Of a stretch of DNA of 64,000 bases, positions 62,389-64,000 are shown one piece after another. This DNA is from G965220075 sp965220075. GTDB taxonomy: Bacteria > Chloroflexota > UBA11872. A program made the position numbers and the translations under genes. Each line of letters starts with the position of its first letter. Within the stretch, counting starts at the first letter, position 1. The DNA lies in assembly GCA_965220075.1 (NCBI GenBank), contig OZ244806.1, positions 2,542,001-2,606,000 on the forward strand. Reading direction: 5' to 3'. The notes beneath the pieces were generated by a model. That model was not told where the DNA came from, made no database searches, and worked only from the letters and a program-made list of their open reading frames with translations.

Positions 62389-62993
62389 CGAAAGACAACG
62401 TTGTCCATGTACCGGTGCACCCTGCGTGGGGCGCTCGAGAGTTCCGGCAGGCAATGGTGCAACAGCTGGCACTCGTTGCATCGAGCATCGTTGGGCGCTT
62501 CGGGCAACTCGAACGTCAGTAGCTGGATCCTGATTTGATCGATGACGTCTCGCACCTCCCGGCGCAGTGCCTCCGTAAAGTCCACTTGCAGTCGTCGTCG
62601 CGGTCCGCCGTACCAGACAAACCCATGTGGTACGTCGACCTCGAGCATTTCCTCGAGACAGAGCGCCTGCGCGCATAGTTGAAGGTCCGCGGCCGCGCCG
62701 TGCTGTATGCCGGCCTTGTACTCCACGGGACGAACCGCCCCATCCTCCACCTCGACGGCGTCGGCGCGGCCGGACAGTCCCAGCGTCTCCGACCAGAGCG
62801 GGATCGCCCGCAGTACGAGCCGTCCCCGTTCCTCGCGATGCTTCCCGCTATCCACCCGCCGGTGCGCCCAAGCGCCCCGGACCGTATGGGCATTGTCACT
62901 CCAGACGCCGTCGCAGTGGATGAGGGCGCATTGCCGCGGGCAGTACGCGAAGTGCTCGATCGCGGAGATGCGGACGACGGGTTCGGAGTTCAC
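62376..62993 (-). CDS. cas4: CRISPR adaptation exonuclease Cas4
   Basis: The 205-residue RecB-type nuclease has an N-terminal Cys pair in FAYCPRQCALIH. The catalytic core is GLSGRADAVEVEDGAVRPVE with YKAG (Asp, Glu-x-Lys), and the C-terminal iron-sulfur Cys cluster is DARCNECQLLHHCLP. Cas4 trims prespacers and selects PAMs. GTG 62993 overlaps the upstream stop (GTGA), and the 3' end overlaps cas1 by 13 bp. Confidence 0.92.
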   Translation of the reverse strand: MNSEPVVRISAIEHFAYCPRQCALIHCDGVWSDNAHTVRGAWAHRRVDSGKHREERGRLVLRAIPLWSETLGLSGRADAVEVEDGAVRPVEYKAGIQHGAAADLQLCAQALCLEEMLEVDVPHGFVWYGGPRRRLQVDFTEALRREVRDVIDQIRIQLLTFELPEAPNDARCNECQLLHHCLPELSSAPRRVHRYMDNVVFRCAI

Positions 62994-63886
62994 AGCCGCA
63001 CGGCGCCGAATGCCCGTGTCCGGTCCGCGCTCAGGACCTGGAACTGGACGGTCCGCCACGCCGCGTGGACACCGAGTTGAGCCCAGGAGTCCTTTCGCCC
63101 CGGGTTCCAGGAGTCCATGAGCGCGTCGATGCCGTCGCTGTCGAGCGGCTGGCTCCACGCGGGCCAGTGAAAGCTGGGCGGCTCCTCGCGTCCCGCAGCT
63201 TGCTGCCAACCCCTCTGCCGCGCAGCGATGTCGGCCCGACCGTCAAGCCGCTTATCAACTCCTCGGCCCCGTACCGGCAGGAGAGCAAGGCCAAAGAAGG
63301 CGAGCACCTCGACGACCGGATCGACCCATTTGTGAGAAGCGTCCGACAATGAGCCAAGTCTCGTCTGGTCGAAGCCCAGTCCGTTGTCCTTCACACGATC
63401 AGCCCGTCCCGTCAGCGATTCCGAGAGTCGCGCCGCCGAGCCGTCCACATGCCCGTGGACCTTCAGCAGCCGATGATGCAGCCACTTGATGGTTCGGGGG
63501 CCGGCGGGGTCGAACGGCGCATGGGCAACTTCGCCCTGCTCGTCGACGCAGAGATCGGTCATCGTTGACGAAAGAGTCCAGGCGTGCTTGTGGCGCCGGG
63601 CCGCTCGGGCGCGTGCCGTGAACGCCTCGACACAGACCTTCCGTTGGAGCCTGGCGGCGCCCCGCCAGTCCTCAGCGATCGGCAGATCGGCCAACAGCCC
63701 CGCATCCGGCCACGACTCGACAAGGGTGTCCACCGGATCGCCCGCCTCGGCCGAGAGCACCGCCACGGGCGAGCCATCGGTCGCCCAGCGCAACCGGATA
63801 CGGTCGTCCAGCACGGTGGTGCCCACTGCCGCGAGCCAAGCGTTGACCCACCAGCCGGGCAAGCCTGGGCAAAGCATCTCGGTCAC
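62990..63886 (-). CDS. Small subtype I-G/I-U-like Cas protein directly after cas3
   Basis: The 298-residue protein begins VTEMLCPGLPGWWVNAWLAA and continues TTVLDDRIRLRWATDGSPVA, a pattern like small Cas proteins that follow cas3 in type I-U/I-G loci (Cas8u/Csb3/'Cas3-extension' class). There is a helical middle (RAARRHKHAWTLSSTMTDL) and the tail SWAQLGVHAAWRTVQFQVLS. It contains no nuclease motif and is probably a Cascade subunit. GTG 63886 overlaps the cas3 TGA, and its TGA overlaps the cas4 start. Exact family cannot be fixed by eye. Confidence 0.55.
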   Translation of the reverse strand: MTEMLCPGLPGWWVNAWLAAVGTTVLDDRIRLRWATDGSPVAVLSAEAGDPVDTLVESWPDAGLLADLPIAEDWRGAARLQRKVCVEAFTARARAARRHKHAWTLSSTMTDLCVDEQGEVAHAPFDPAGPRTIKWLHHRLLKVHGHVDGSAARLSESLTGRADRVKDNGLGFDQTRLGSLSDASHKWVDPVVEVLAFFGLALLPVRGRGVDKRLDGRADIAARQRGWQQAAGREEPPSFHWPAWSQPLDSDGIDALMDSWNPGRKDSWAQLGVHAAWRTVQFQVLSADRTRAFGAVRL

Positions 63887-64000
63887 CGCGGCGCCTCCCG
63901 CGACACATTTGTGCCGGCGGACACCGCGTGGTCGGCCAGGCGCACGATGGCTTCCAGCAACGCCAGCCCCCACGGGCCGAAGCGATGATTGAGCCGCCTG
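63883..64000 (-). CDS. cas3: Cas3 helicase-nuclease, C-terminal end only
   Basis: Only the last 39 codons are in the window: RRLNHRFGPWGLALLEAIVR then LADHAVSA and a short tail to TGA at 63883. The F-G-P-W/F-x-L-A-x-L-E-A segment followed by R-x-A-D matches the C-terminal end of type I-U/I-G Cas3 helicases. Position directly upstream of the other cas genes supports it. Confidence 0.6.
   Translation of the reverse strand, partial: RRLNHRFGPWGLALLEAIVRLADHAVSAGTNVSREAPR

Noticed and set aside
62178..62676. N-terminal extension of the cas1 frame up to 62676
   Set aside because: Overlaps cas4 almost entirely; the Cas1 family starts at MRYLSTVYV, 62388.

Overview
This is a GC-rich bacterial chromosome segment in which ordinary metabolic genes are scattered among decayed mobile DNA and several anti-phage systems. 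The gene content includes phytanoyl-CoA dioxygenase, a GMC oxidoreductase, a sulfatase-like hydrolase, a flotillin/NfeD pair, KatG and ankyrin proteins. Together with the many degenerate transposases and tRNA-linked islands, this resembles uncultured marine or sponge-associated Chloroflexota (SAR202-like) or a similar lineage. That assignment is inferred; no rRNA or other taxonomic marker lies in the window.

Layout. 0-3.4 kb: a flotillin/NfeD membrane operon, a D-2-hydroxyacid dehydrogenase and a dead VapBC pair. 3.4-6.8 kb: a Gabija-like GajA/GajB pair. 7.1-9.5 kb: a MazEF-type toxin-antitoxin pair with a palindromic operator, then an IS481 element. 9.5-13.8 kb: an AT-richer nuclease-like orphan, a PhyH dioxygenase, MITE-like repeats and a class V aminotransferase. 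13.8-34.5 kb: a roughly 20 kb region bounded by a tRNA-Thr 3' fragment and the intact tRNA-Thr(GGT), both on the minus strand. It reads as an old tRNA-integrated island holding hydrolases, oxidoreductases, two tandem glycosidase-like paralogues, broken IS and integrase pieces and ankyrin proteins. 34.6-41.8 kb: peroxiredoxin, cupin, tRNA-Thr(TGT) next to an integrase and excisionase, gene fragments around a frame-shifted IS5 element, and tRNA-Ala. 41.9-47.2 kb: a TIMP-like membrane protein, KatG and an internally deleted PQQ dehydrogenase.

47.2-58.8 kb is the most unusual part. On the minus strand lie a PLD-nuclease/P-loop protein, then a type II CBASS set (E2-E1 Cap2, CD-NTase with a Gly-ended flexible tail, patatin effector) without an adjacent Cap3 protease. 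Next comes a tightly overlapped trio of sigma-like factor, unknown protein and Rad50-like ATPase. The sigma-like gene needs a -1 shift at a T7 run. Diverging from it on the plus strand is a one-base-overlap operon for a ubiquitin-like protein, a cysteine-free E2-like protein and a JAB-E1 fusion. The only JAB protease in the island is therefore in the neighbouring Ubl operon, which suggests, but does not prove, cross-talk.

59.1-64.0 kb: a decayed IS5 ends 13 bp from the last repeat of a 9-repeat CRISPR array. Beyond a putative leader are cas2, cas1, cas4, a small unassigned Cas protein and the 3' end of cas3, all on the minus strand. The order and the repeat suggest a type I-G (formerly I-U)-like system running off the right edge.
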